Below, piece after piece: positions 7,356-15,826 of a stretch of 30,486 nt of DNA; the first letter of the stretch is position 1, and every line of letters begins with the position of its first letter. The DNA comes from Caryophanales bacterium UBA1719 (lineage in GTDB: Bacteria > Bacillota_I > Bacilli_A > RFN20 > CAG-826): positions 1 to 30,486 of the forward strand of contig DCIT01000046.1 in assembly GCA_002317145.1 (NCBI GenBank), read 5' to 3'. Under the pieces are notes generated by a model. That model ran no database searches, was not told where the DNA came from, and saw only the letters and a program-made list of their open reading frames with translations. The translations under genes were made by a program, and so were the position numbers.

Positions 7356-7651
7356 TGATAATTGTTACTATTTCAAATAAATATATAAGTATTAAAGGTC
7401 ATGCGAATGCTGATATAAAAGGTAAAGATATTGTCTGTGCAGGAGTATCAAGCTTAGTGTGTACAACTATTAATTCCTTAGAAGGATTTAATAAAAAAGA
7501 GATTACTTATAAAAATGATGAATTAGAAATAAATATCAAACATAAAGTTAATAACGAAGATAAAACGAGAATTGATATGCTTATTCTCGGACTTAGATTA
7601 ATAAGTAAAAAATATCCAAAGCATATTAAATTAAAGGAGAAAAAAATATGA
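7355..7651 (+). CDS. prp: Ribosomal-processing cysteine protease Prp
   Basis: This 98-aa protein is of the YsxB/DUF464 family. Prp removes the N-terminal extension of L27 in Bacillota and related lineages. The catalytic pair is visible: His in IKGHANAD (residue 15) and Cys in DIVCAGVSSLV (residue 27), spaced as in the family. It sits between rplU and rpmA, and its substrate L27 downstream has the matching extension, so the pair is functional by all signs. ATG overlaps the rplU stop by 1 nt and the 3' end overlaps rpmA by 4 nt (ATGA), so all three genes are translationally coupled. Confidence 0.95.
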   Translation: MIIVTISNKYISIKGHANADIKGKDIVCAGVSSLVCTTINSLEGFNKKEITYKNDELEINIKHKVNNEDKTRIDMLILGLRLISKKYPKHIKLKEKKI

Positions 7652-7929
7652 GATTTATATTCGATCTACAATTATTCGCTTCTAAGAAGGGTGTTGGTTC
7701 GACTAAAAATGGTAGAGACTCCCGCTCAAAAAGATTAGGAGCTAAATTATCCGATGGTCAATTCGCCACAGCTGGTAGTATTATTTATCGCCAAAGAGGT
7801 ACTAAAGTATTTCCAGGCAACAATACTATGAGAGGTGGAGATGATACAATTTTCTGTACCATTGATGGTATTGTAAAATTTGAACGCATGGGTAGAAGAG
7901 GAACAAGAGTTTCTGTCTACGCTAAATAA
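7648..7929 (+). CDS. rpmA: 50S ribosomal protein L27 with Prp-cleavable N-terminal extension
   Basis: This 93-aa large-subunit protein reaches the peptidyl-transferase centre through its N-terminus. The core is recognisable by ASKKGVGSTKNGRDS and GSIIYRQRGTK. It carries the Bacillota-type extension MRFIFDLQLF before ASKKG. By analogy with the staphylococcal site (LQFF/A), Prp should cut between Phe10 and Ala11 to expose the functional end; the Prp gene is immediately upstream. AAGGAG (7634-7639) lies 8 nt before ATG. A good intrinsic terminator follows, so this is the last gene of the operon. Confidence 0.97.
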   Translation: MRFIFDLQLFASKKGVGSTKNGRDSRSKRLGAKLSDGQFATAGSIIYRQRGTKVFPGNNTMRGGDDTIFCTIDGIVKFERMGRRGTRVSVYAK

Positions 7930-7953
7930 TTAAATTATTTAACATAACAAATT

Positions 7954-7984
7954 AACGACTTAATTATCTAAGTCGTTTTTTTGT
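7954..7984 (+). terminator. Intrinsic terminator after rpmA
   Basis: AACGACTTA (7954-7962), loop ATTATC (7963-7968) and TAAGTCGTT (7969-7977) form a perfect 9-bp stem running into a T-tract (7976-7982). It is the clearest Rho-independent terminator in the window and separates the rplU operon from obgE. Confidence 0.88.
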
Positions 7985-8006
7985 TTTAATTTATATAAAT
8001 AGTTAT

Positions 8007-8012
8007 TATAAT
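8007..8012 (+). promoter_or_regulatory. obgE -10 box (consensus), likely leaderless transcript
   Basis: A perfect TATAAT ends 8 nt before the obgE ATG, directly after the rpmA terminator. The -35 is weak (TTTTAA at 7984-7989 with a 17-nt spacer). The predicted start falls within about 2 nt of ATG and there is no Shine-Dalgarno. Confidence 0.6.
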
Positions 8013-8020
8013 AATTCCGT

Positions 8021-9289
8021 ATGTTTATCGATCGCTGTGTTGTTGAAGTACGTAGTGGAAAGGGTGGAGATGGTGCCATTGCTTTTCGTCATGAAAAATA
8101 TGTAGCGAAAGGTGGTCCAAGTGGTGGTAATGGTGGTCGTGGTGGATCAATAATTTTTAAAGTTGATAAAACATTAAATTCATTATTTAATTTCAGACAT
8201 TCAAAAGCATTTATCGCTAAAGAAGGCGAGAAAGGTAATATTAAAAATAGATATGGAAGAAATGCTCCAGATGTTATTGTTAATGTTCCTTTAGGAACAG
8301 TTGTATTAGATGCTGAAACAAATGAATTATTATTTGATTTAAATAAAGAAGGTCAAGAAGTTGTTGTGGCAAAAGGCGGAAGAGGCGGAAGAGGCAATGC
8401 AGCTTTTAAATCTGATCGAAATAGAGTTCCTAAGATTGCTGAAAACGGTTTACCAGGAGTTAGCAAGAAATTAATTTTAGAACTTAAATTAATTGCTGAT
8501 ATTGGTTTAGTTGGTATGCCTAGTGTTGGTAAATCAACTTTATTATCAATAATAAGTTCTGCTAAACCTGAAATTGCCGATTATCCTTTTACAACATTAT
8601 CTCCTAATTTAGGAGTAGTGAATCATGGTAATTATCAATCATTTATAGTTGCAGATTTACCTGGATTAATTGAAGACGCTCATAAAGGTAAAGGATTAGG
8701 ATTAGAGTTTCTTAGACATGTTGAAAGATGTAAAGTAATAGTCCATATTGTCTCAATGGAAGAAAGTAATGATCCAGTTAATGCTTATAAAACAATTAAT
8801 AATGAATTAAAGATGTATGATAAGAATATTTTAAAGCGTCCTACTATAGTAGTAGCATCCAAAATGGATGAAGATGGAGCGGTTGATAGAAAGAATAAAT
8901 TTGAGAAAACAATAAAGAAAAAAGTCATAGGCATTTCTGCTTTAACTAACGAAGGAGTTAAAGAATTATTAGATAAATGTATTGAAGAATTATCAAAAGC
9001 TCCTGAAGTTAGAATTAAAAATTATTTAGATATAAAAGAAAAAGTTTATGATGCGAGAAATGATGAAGCAATATTTACTATTAATAAAGAAAGACCACAT
9101 GAGTGGAGAATTATAGGAGATAAAGTTCTTAGAACTTATTCTTTAATTAATATATCTACTGATGAAGGATTACTTAGACTATTAACTTATTTAAGAAAAA
9201 TCGGTGTTGATGAAGAATTAGAAAGACTTAAAGTGGAGGAAGGTGATACTATTTATTTAGGAGATTTCGCCTTTGAATATATCAAATGA
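8021..9289 (+). CDS. obgE: GTPase Obg (ObgE/CgtA)
   Basis: The 422-aa protein has normal Bacillota architecture. The Gly-rich Obg fold (about 1-158) includes the GGPSGGNGGRGG stretch. The G domain (about 160-335) has GMPSVGKS (165-172) and DLPGLIED (212-219), with ASKMD (279-283) in the G4 position, where Ser replaces the usual Asn. The C-terminal OCT domain (about 350-422) ends GDTIYLGDFAFEY. Obg is an essential ribosome-assembly GTPase linked to (p)ppGpp signalling. It normally follows rpmA in Bacillota, as here. It lacks a Shine-Dalgarno and a consensus TATAAT ends 8 nt before ATG. The 3' end overlaps nadE by 4 nt (ATGA). Confidence 0.97.
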   Translation: MFIDRCVVEVRSGKGGDGAIAFRHEKYVAKGGPSGGNGGRGGSIIFKVDKTLNSLFNFRHSKAFIAKEGEKGNIKNRYGRNAPDVIVNVPLGTVVLDAETNELLFDLNKEGQEVVVAKGGRGGRGNAAFKSDRNRVPKIAENGLPGVSKKLILELKLIADIGLVGMPSVGKSTLLSIISSAKPEIADYPFTTLSPNLGVVNHGNYQSFIVADLPGLIEDAHKGKGLGLEFLRHVERCKVIVHIVSMEESNDPVNAYKTINNELKMYDKNILKRPTIVVASKMDEDGAVDRKNKFEKTIKKKVIGISALTNEGVKELLDKCIEELSKAPEVRIKNYLDIKEKVYDARNDEAIFTINKERPHEWRIIGDKVLRTYSLINISTDEGLLRLLTYLRKIGVDEELERLKVEEGDTIYLGDFAFEYIK

Positions 9290-10020
9290 AATTAGATAGT
9301 TATATTAATGAAATAGTTAAATTTTTAAAGTTATATTTAAAAAAGAGTCACGCGAAAGGATTTACATTAGGTTTATCTGGCGGAGTTGACTCTGCTTTAG
9401 TTTTAGCGTTACTTTTAAAAGCTACTAAAAAAGAAAATATTCATGTTGTGATTTTGCCTTGTGAGTCAAATAAAATAGATCAAGAATACGCAATAAAACA
9501 ATGTAAGAAATTTAATATTAAGTTTGACTTAATTGATTTAACTAAATCATATAAAACATTAAGCAAGGATATTGAAAATATCCATCCTTTATCTCCTTTA
9601 GCTAAATCGAATATTAAAGTTAGATTAAGAATGGTTACTCTATATGCGATTGCGCAAAAAGAAAATTCTTTAGTAGTCGGTACGGATAATTTAGATGAAA
9701 GATATGTTGGATATTTCACTAAGTTTGGTGATGGTGCAGCAGATCTATTACCAATTTCTAAATTAACTAAAAACGAAGTTTATCAAGCGAGCAAAAAACT
9801 TGGAGTAATAAAAGAAATACTTACACGCGCTCCAAGCGCTGGACTTCTCCCAAATCAAAAAGATGAAGATGACTTACAAGTTACTTATGATATCTTAGAT
9901 AAATTCTTATTAAATAAGAAAGTAGATAAGAAAAGTGAAGATAGAATAAAACACTTACATATGATAAGTGAACATAAGAGAAAACCTATTCCTGAACCTA
10001 AAGCATGGAAAAGAAAATAA
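9286..10020 (+). CDS. nadE: NH3-dependent NAD+ synthetase
   Basis: The 244-aa protein of the short ammonia-dependent type makes NAD+ from deamido-NAD+, ATP and ammonia, the last step of NAD biosynthesis. It has the ATP-pyrophosphatase P-loop SGGVDS (31-36), GTDNLDERYVGYFTKFGDG and the substrate loop APSAGLLPNQKDEDDL. No glutaminase domain is present. It starts inside the obgE end (ATGA overlap) with no Shine-Dalgarno, so it depends on coupling. Its last 16 nt overlap a possible 31-aa membrane ORF. Confidence 0.95.
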   Translation: MKLDSYINEIVKFLKLYLKKSHAKGFTLGLSGGVDSALVLALLLKATKKENIHVVILPCESNKIDQEYAIKQCKKFNIKFDLIDLTKSYKTLSKDIENIHPLSPLAKSNIKVRLRMVTLYAIAQKENSLVVGTDNLDERYVGYFTKFGDGAADLLPISKLTKNEVYQASKKLGVIKEILTRAPSAGLLPNQKDEDDLQVTYDILDKFLLNKKVDKKSEDRIKHLHMISEHKRKPIPEPKAWKRK

Positions 10021-10100
10021 ACAAAGTAACTCTATCTAGTTTAATTGCAGTTATAATAATACTAATATCGATTCTTGTTTTCATATTACTTAGTAAATAA
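10005..10100 (+). CDS. Possible 31-aa single-span membrane microprotein
   Basis: ATG 10005 to TAA 10098-10100, in another frame over the end of nadE and filling the gap to ruvA. The peptide begins MEKKINKV (net positive) and then has about 20 hydrophobic residues (LIAVIIILISILVFILL) ending SK, a textbook small inner-membrane helix. No clear Shine-Dalgarno lies before it; it could be translated by coupling to nadE termination. Its stop abuts the ruvA GGAGAG site. Position, charge pattern and uninterrupted hydrophobicity argue for a gene, but in AT-rich DNA a short Ile/Leu-rich ORF can arise by chance. Confidence 0.38.
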   Translation: MEKKINKVTLSSLIAVIIILISILVFILLSK

Positions 10101-10112
10101 GGAGAGATTTTT

Positions 10113-10658
10113 ATGTATTTTAATATACAGGGTAAGATTACCCATTTATTTAGAAATTCAATAATAGTAGAAGTAAATAATATTGGATATCAATTATTCG
10201 TTAGTAGACCAAAATTATTTTCTTTAAACAAAAATGAATTAATCTATACACATTTAGTAAAAAGAGAAGATGAAGAATATTTAGTAGGATTTAAAACTAT
10301 TGAAGAAAAAGAGGCCTTTCTTACTTTATTAAAAGTAAAAGGGATAGGTCCTAAAACTGCATTAACAATATTAGGCAATACAAATATTGATGAACTATAT
10401 GATGCTATAAATAATGATGATATTTATTATTTAAAGAAAATTCCTGGAGTCGGAAATAGATGCGCAAGTCAAATACTTCTAGACTTAAAAGGTTCAATTA
10501 AAAATTTAGATAATCCAATATTAAAAGATGTATCTTTAGCATTAGTAAATTTAGGATTTAAAAAATCCGAAATTACAAATGTTATTAATAAAATTAATAC
10601 ATCTAATTTATCTAAAGAAGAAATTTTAAAAGAAGCGTTAAAAGCTTTGCGTCATTAA
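10113..10658 (+). CDS. ruvA: Holliday junction branch migration protein RuvA
   Basis: The 181-aa protein binds four-way junctions as a tetramer and loads the RuvB motor. It has an N-terminal OB domain (about 1-62, MYFNIQGKI to NNIGYQLFV), two helix-hairpin-helix motifs (KGIGPKTAL and IPGVGNRCA) and a small C-terminal RuvB-contact domain (about 137-181, with LALVNLGFKKSEI). It is slightly shorter than the usual 190-205 aa because of a short linker. GGAGAG (10101-10106) precedes ATG. ruvB follows after 2 nt. No ruvC is seen, as in most Bacillota. Confidence 0.96.
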   Translation: MYFNIQGKITHLFRNSIIVEVNNIGYQLFVSRPKLFSLNKNELIYTHLVKREDEEYLVGFKTIEEKEAFLTLLKVKGIGPKTALTILGNTNIDELYDAINNDDIYYLKKIPGVGNRCASQILLDLKGSIKNLDNPILKDVSLALVNLGFKKSEITNVINKINTSNLSKEEILKEALKALRH

Positions 10659-10660
10659 TT

Positions 10661-11626
10661 ATGGATAATAAAGTTATAGATAAAGAAGAACTTTCATTAC
10701 GCCCAAAATATTTAGATGAATATATCGGACAAGATGAAGTAAAAAATAATTTAAAAATATTTATCGGTGCAGCTAAAAATCGTAATGAAGTTTTAGATCA
10801 TGTTTTGTTATATGGTCCTCCTGGATTAGGCAAAACTACATTAGCTTATATAATTGCTAATGAAATGAATACAAATATCAAAATTATTAACGGTCCTTCA
10901 ATAGAAAAAACAGGAGATATCGCTTCGATACTATCTATGATAGAACCGGGCGATATTGTATTCATTGATGAAATTCATCGTTTGCCTAAAGTTGTTGAAG
11001 AAATGCTATATGCAGCTATGGAAGATTTTAAACTAATTACTGTTATTGGAGATCATGTAAATTCATCTAGTATTATTATTGATCTTCCACCTTTTACATT
11101 AATCGGCGCAACAACTCGTCCAGGAAGTCTATCTTCTCCACTTAGAGCGAGATTTGGAATAGTAGAAAAATTAAATTTATTTTCAATCGAAGAGATAAGT
11201 AAGATTATTAATAGAACTGCAAAAGTGTTTGATATGCATATTACTTATGATGCATCTATTGAGATAGCAAAAAGAAGCCGATATACACCTCGAATTGCTA
11301 TTCGATTATTTAAAAGAGTTAGAGATTATGCTAACTATCATAATGTTAAAAACATTACTTTAGATATTTCATCTAAAGCTTTAAATAATCTAAAGATTGA
11401 TAAGATTGGATTAGAAGAAGTAGATTTTAAATATTTAGATTGTTTAATAAATAGATTTAATGGTGGACCTGTTGGTATTAATTCAATCGCGGCATCAATA
11501 AATGAAGAAGTGCAGAATTTAGAAGATGCATATGAACCATATTTAATTCAAATTGGTTTTATTAATCGCACATTAAGAGGCCGTGTTGCAAGCACTAGAG
11601 CAAAGTGTTATTTAAACAATCGCTAA
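10661..11626 (+). CDS. ruvB: Holliday junction ATP-dependent DNA helicase RuvB
   Basis: The 321-aa AAA+ motor drives branch migration with RuvA. It has the RuvB opening LRPKYLDEYIGQ, Walker A GPPGLGKT (52-59), Walker B DEIHR (103-107), sensor ATTRPG (about 150-154) and LRARFG with the arginine-finger region, then a winged-helix domain with GGPVGINSIA and the closing LRGRVAS. Two nt separate it from ruvA and no Shine-Dalgarno is present, implying coupling. It ends the obgE-nadE-ruvAB run; an AT-only dyad after the stop (11628-11654) lacks the GC stem of a real terminator. Confidence 0.97.
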   Translation: MDNKVIDKEELSLRPKYLDEYIGQDEVKNNLKIFIGAAKNRNEVLDHVLLYGPPGLGKTTLAYIIANEMNTNIKIINGPSIEKTGDIASILSMIEPGDIVFIDEIHRLPKVVEEMLYAAMEDFKLITVIGDHVNSSSIIIDLPPFTLIGATTRPGSLSSPLRARFGIVEKLNLFSIEEISKIINRTAKVFDMHITYDASIEIAKRSRYTPRIAIRLFKRVRDYANYHNVKNITLDISSKALNNLKIDKIGLEEVDFKYLDCLINRFNGGPVGINSIAASINEEVQNLEDAYEPYLIQIGFINRTLRGRVASTRAKCYLNNR

Positions 11627-11654
11627 TTTAATTTTTAAATATATTTAAAATTAA

Positions 11655-11683
11655 TTGCATTATATTCAATAATTCATTACAAT
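11655..11683 (+). promoter_or_regulatory. Probable secDF promoter, near-leaderless
   Basis: TTGCAT (11655-11660), a 17-nt spacer and TACAAT (11678-11683). The -10 ends 9 nt before the secDF ATG (11693), so the 5' UTR would be about 2-3 nt. No Shine-Dalgarno is present. Confidence 0.6.
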
Positions 11684-11692
11684 ATTTCAAGT

Positions 11693-14284
11693 ATGCGTAG
11701 ATTTGTTGCCTACATACTTGCATCTTTAGCCATAATTTTTGGAATCGGCGTTTCTTTTAAACCTGTCGCAACAAGAATAAATGCAGATCTTTCTTATAGA
11801 AGTGGATCAACTATTTCCTTAAGACTTGATAAAAGAGATGATAATACCAAGGATTATTCTGAAGATAATTGTAAAGAATATGCAGCATTAGTAGAATCTC
11901 GTTTAGTTAACTATGGTGTTTCTGATTATAAAATTACTGTTGAAGGAACAAGAAATATTAATGTTACTTTAACTGCAGATAATGCAAAAGAATATGAGAA
12001 TATCGCTTCGTTGTTATCAACAAATCCTATTATCGAAATCGCTAATAGAGAAGGCAATGCCTCTAATGATGAAACTGAAAAGGCTAAAGAAATACAAGTC
12101 CGTGATGAAGGTGAGACAAAATGGCATTCTAATTCAGCACGCTTAGAATTTGATGGCACCACTTCAATAGTTGTAATGCCAATACCTGATGGCTTTAAGA
12201 CTAAAGTTGAGGAAATGATTAAAGAAGCTGAGAAGTACGAGAAGACAGGTAAAAAATCTAATGATGAAGAAAAGAAAACTCCAAATAGTATTGTTCTTTG
12301 GATGAATAGAGCGGAAGGAGATTCCTATCCTACTGATGGTAAAGTAACTGATCCTCTCTTAAAGAGAAAAGTTATTTATGATCAAATGAATTCCACTAAT
12401 TTTTATTATGGTACTGATAAGACAGCGTTCCAAATTAGATTCACTCCTACAAGCTCTAAAGTTTCAGATATTTCTGATTCTTATAAATCAGCTTTATATT
12501 ATAAAAATTTATTAAATGCAGTTATTGCTGATTTTGATTGTGTTACAACAAATATTCAATCAGTTGCTCCAACAGTAGAGAATTTATTAATCTTTGGTGA
12601 TCATGTACATATTGCCATGAGTTCAACATTTATTTCATTAATGATTGGATTCATATTAATCTGTTTAATCTTAGCCTTATTCTATAGAATAGGTGCTGTC
12701 GCAATTATATCTACTGCTTCATTAACAGCCTTCTTATCATTTACAATATTTGTTTTCTTTAGACCGTTATTTAATATCGCAGCATTAGTTGGATTAATTT
12801 CAATATTTGCTATGAGTATATTTATCGGTATTTTATATAACAATTATTTACACGAAGAATTATATAAAGGTCGTAGTTTAAAGAAAGCAAATTTTGAAGC
12901 TAGTAAGAAATCTACTTTAGTTACAGTTGATACTTCAGTTGTGGCTATGATATTAGGTATTTGCTTATATTTCATTGGCGGTAAAACAATTGCTTCAGCA
13001 GGTATCTTATTAATTACATTTGCCTTATTAAGTTTGTTAATAAATACATTTATCCTAAAAGGATTTATGTGGTTAATTACTAATAACACATCTACTCAAA
13101 AACAATATAAGTTATTTGGTGTTGAACCAGAGAAAATTCCAGATTTAACAAAAGAAGAAAAACAAACTTATTATGGTCCTTATGAAAAGAAAGATTTCAC
13201 TAAGAAAAAGAAAGTTTCAGCTATTGTTTTCGGTAGTTTAACTTTAGTTAGCGTTGTTGGTATGATCGTCTTTGCTGCTACAAAAGGAGATACTTTTAAT
13301 ACCGCAAATTATTATAAGACTACAAACGTTTTAAATTTAGTTTTACAAAATACTGAAAAGAGTGAACCTGTATCAATTGATGAAATCAAAACAGATTATT
13401 TAGCACAAGTTAAAAATAATGGTGCTGATTTAAAATATGATACTGAAATTGAAAGTTATACTTATACTGAATATATTAAAGAGAATAGTGAAACAAAAAC
13501 ATATTATCGCTATGTATATCGTATTAACATTTTAGAAACGAATGTTGATGCCAATACATTTACTTATGCTGGTGGAGCATCCACTAACTTAAGCGATGCT
13601 TTAGAATCTTGTTTTGAAAAGTTGCATCCTATTGATGATATCTCTAATAGTTTCTATAAAGCTAATATATATAATTTACCAGGAGATATCGGATTAATAT
13701 TTGCTGCAAGCGCAATCTCAACTATTACGATAGGAGCATACTTCTGGATAAGAAGAAATCGTTTATCCCGTGTTTTACCTGTTGCTGGTATTACTTTATT
13801 AAGTAATGTAATTGGTTTAGGTGTTGTAACTTTAACTAGAATTCCAGCCACTCCATCAATGGCTATTTCAGTTGCTTGTATTACCGGATTTACCTTATTA
13901 GCGGCTCAATATTTAATGCATAAAGAAAAAGATTTACTAAGAGATGAAAGATTAAGAGATGTTGAAGTTAGAAAAGCAACTATTGATAAAGCTTTACGTA
14001 TGGGAGCATTACCATTAATTAACTTTGGTATTATCTTTAGCTTTGCTACATTAACTGGATTAGCAATTGTTAATAAAACATTTAGTTCAGTTTTCTTAGC
14101 TTCGACTTTAGGTATAGTTTCTTCTAGCTTAATGTTGTTAACATTATATGCACCTGCCGCAAATTATTTAGATTTAAAATTATCAAAAGTTAAATTACCA
14201 CAAGTTAAAATTAGAAAGAAAAAGAAAGTTAAAGTTAAATCTAATGAACCTGAAGAAGCTATCTTCATTGGCATTAATGATTGA
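11693..14284 (+). CDS. secDF: Fused SecD-SecF protein, divergent
   Basis: The 863-aa polytopic membrane protein belongs to the RND-like SecDF family, which uses the proton gradient to pull secreted proteins off SecYEG. It has TM1 (about 5-22), a large extracytoplasmic P1 domain (about 23-305), TM2-6 (about 310-465), a basic loop, TM7 (about 508-530), a P4 domain (about 531-665) and TM8-12 (about 666-825), then a Lys-rich tail. The SecD section aligns well with E. coli around HEELYKGRS. However, the conserved Asp of the VDAN motif is Phe377, the SecF NDS Asp is Ala737 and the following DR is HK. The GLDLxGG motif near residues 31-40 is also degraded. It overlaps recJ by 1 nt. Identity is secure by architecture; classical proton coupling is doubtful. 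Confidence 0.88.
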   Translation: MRRFVAYILASLAIIFGIGVSFKPVATRINADLSYRSGSTISLRLDKRDDNTKDYSEDNCKEYAALVESRLVNYGVSDYKITVEGTRNINVTLTADNAKEYENIASLLSTNPIIEIANREGNASNDETEKAKEIQVRDEGETKWHSNSARLEFDGTTSIVVMPIPDGFKTKVEEMIKEAEKYEKTGKKSNDEEKKTPNSIVLWMNRAEGDSYPTDGKVTDPLLKRKVIYDQMNSTNFYYGTDKTAFQIRFTPTSSKVSDISDSYKSALYYKNLLNAVIADFDCVTTNIQSVAPTVENLLIFGDHVHIAMSSTFISLMIGFILICLILALFYRIGAVAIISTASLTAFLSFTIFVFFRPLFNIAALVGLISIFAMSIFIGILYNNYLHEELYKGRSLKKANFEASKKSTLVTVDTSVVAMILGICLYFIGGKTIASAGILLITFALLSLLINTFILKGFMWLITNNTSTQKQYKLFGVEPEKIPDLTKEEKQTYYGPYEKKDFTKKKKVSAIVFGSLTLVSVVGMIVFAATKGDTFNTANYYKTTNVLNLVLQNTEKSEPVSIDEIKTDYLAQVKNNGADLKYDTEIESYTYTEYIKENSETKTYYRYVYRINILETNVDANTFTYAGGASTNLSDALESCFEKLHPIDDISNSFYKANIYNLPGDIGLIFAASAISTITIGAYFWIRRNRLSRVLPVAGITLLSNVIGLGVVTLTRIPATPSMAISVACITGFTLLAAQYLMHKEKDLLRDERLRDVEVRKATIDKALRMGALPLINFGIIFSFATLTGLAIVNKTFSSVFLASTLGIVSSSLMLLTLYAPAANYLDLKLSKVKLPQVKIRKKKKVKVKSNEPEEAIFIGIND

Positions 14285-15810
14285 TGAAATTTTTAGATAA
14301 ATTATTAGACTATTACAACATCTCTAATGATGATTATTTGTTATTAACAAAAGACGTTAATGAAGGCGATATTCCGTTTTATAAATGTTTAAATAATATT
14401 GAACTAGTAAAAGATAAAATACTTAAGGCGATATCAGATAAGAAAAAGATATTAATTTATGGTGATTATGATTGCGATGGCATTATGGCAACTTCAATCT
14501 TAGTTAATACCTTTAATAAATTAAACTACGAAGTAGATTATTATATTCCATCTCGATATATAGATGGATATGGATTAACTGTTGATAAAGTAATTAAAGC
14601 TAAAGAAAAAGGATATCAATTAATCATCACTGTTGATAATGGAGTAAGTGCAATTGAGGCAATAAATAAATGCAAAGAATTAGGCATTGATATTATTGTC
14701 ACCGATCATCATGAATATAATAGTTTTCCTAATGATATTTTATTGCTCCATCCTAAAGAGTCTAAATTAAAATATATGACTTCAGGTGGAGTTGTAGCGT
14801 TTTATTTAAGCTATGCTTTATTAAATACAATTGATCCTTATTTATTAATTCTAGCTGCAACTTCAGTAATCTCTGATGTCATGATTATGAAAGGTGAAAA
14901 CAGAAACGTTGTTAAACTAGGACTTAAATATTTAAATAAATATCGATTTGATAAATATTATTTTCTTAGTGAATCAAATATTTATGATGAAAGTACATTA
15001 AGCATGAAAGTTATTCCAAAGATAAATGCTGTTGGAAGAATAGAACAAAATAAAGAAGTTAATATTTTAGTGAGATATTTTACTTCTGCATCATTTAAAG
15101 ACTTAATAAGTATTAAGGATTATATAAACGGTGTTAATGAAAGAAAGAAAAATTTAGCTAATTTAATTATTGATTCTATACACGAAGAAGATACAAGTGC
15201 CTTAGTGTATCAACTAGATATTATTTCCGGCATGACTGGTTTAGTAGCATCTCGTTTACTTAATACATTTGATAAACCAACTATAATATTTGCTAAAGCA
15301 GAAAAAGATAACACAATTCGTGGATCAATGCGTAGTAAAAACGGATTAAATGTATTAGATTTTATATCTAATAATAAAGGATTGTTTGTTGAATATGGTG
15401 GACATAATTTCGCTGCAGGAATAATAATTAACAAAGATAAATTTGATGAATTCAAAAAGAAATTTATTGAATATTCAAACACACATAAATTTGAACCATC
15501 AAGCGATAATATTTTAATTAACGTTGATGAAATCAATTTAACTAATTATGAGATGATAAGTAAACTATCTCCATTCGGAGAAGGCTTTAGAGAGCCAACA
15601 TTTGTTATTAAAGATTTTGACACTTCATTAATTAAAAGAATGGGTAAGAATAATGAACATTTATTAGTCCAACTAAAAGGCAATGATAAAATCATTGGAT
15701 TTAACTATGACTTTAATAAAATCACTTCAAATAAAATTGATTTTGTCGGAACATACAAATTGAATAAATTTAAAAATAATATATCAATTAATTTCTCTTT
15801 AATAAATTAA
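14284..15810 (+). CDS. recJ: Single-strand-specific exonuclease RecJ (DHH family)
   Basis: This roughly 508-aa protein is shorter than the usual 570-780 aa RecJ but has the core. Motif I is DYDCDG (about 61-66 from the ATG at 14284), then VDNGVSA, DHH motif III in VTDHHEYN, a SDV variant of the fourth motif, the DHHA1 motif GGHNFAAG (about 377-384) and a C-terminal OB-like region. RecJ degrades ssDNA 5' to 3' in recombination and mismatch or base-excision repair. ATG 14284 overlaps the secDF stop; an in-frame TTG at 14281 is a less likely start. No Shine-Dalgarno is visible. A smaller DHH nuclease such as NrnA is excluded by length and the C-terminal domain. Confidence 0.9.
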   Translation: MKFLDKLLDYYNISNDDYLLLTKDVNEGDIPFYKCLNNIELVKDKILKAISDKKKILIYGDYDCDGIMATSILVNTFNKLNYEVDYYIPSRYIDGYGLTVDKVIKAKEKGYQLIITVDNGVSAIEAINKCKELGIDIIVTDHHEYNSFPNDILLLHPKESKLKYMTSGGVVAFYLSYALLNTIDPYLLILAATSVISDVMIMKGENRNVVKLGLKYLNKYRFDKYYFLSESNIYDESTLSMKVIPKINAVGRIEQNKEVNILVRYFTSASFKDLISIKDYINGVNERKKNLANLIIDSIHEEDTSALVYQLDIISGMTGLVASRLLNTFDKPTIIFAKAEKDNTIRGSMRSKNGLNVLDFISNNKGLFVEYGGHNFAAGIIINKDKFDEFKKKFIEYSNTHKFEPSSDNILINVDEINLTNYEMISKLSPFGEGFREPTFVIKDFDTSLIKRMGKNNEHLLVQLKGNDKIIGFNYDFNKITSNKIDFVGTYKLNKFKNNISINFSLIN

Positions 15811-15813
15811 GTT

Positions 15814-15819
15814 TATAAT
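15814..15819 (+). promoter_or_regulatory. rel -10 box (consensus), likely leaderless transcript
   Basis: A perfect TATAAT ends 7 nt before the rel ATG (15827) in a 16-nt intergenic gap. A start 7 nt downstream of the box would coincide with the start codon. The -35 is poor and there is no Shine-Dalgarno. Confidence 0.55.
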
Positions 15820-15826
15820 ATTCTAT

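Noticed and set aside
8855..8872. Obg G4 motif SKMD instead of NKMD as a sign of lost GTP specificity
   Set aside because: Obg proteins with Thr or Ser at this place occur in other Bacilli as far as I recall, and all other G motifs are intact.
11628..11654. Long AT dyad after ruvB as a terminator
   Set aside because: No GC pairs and no T-tract; such dyads are expected in DNA this AT-rich.
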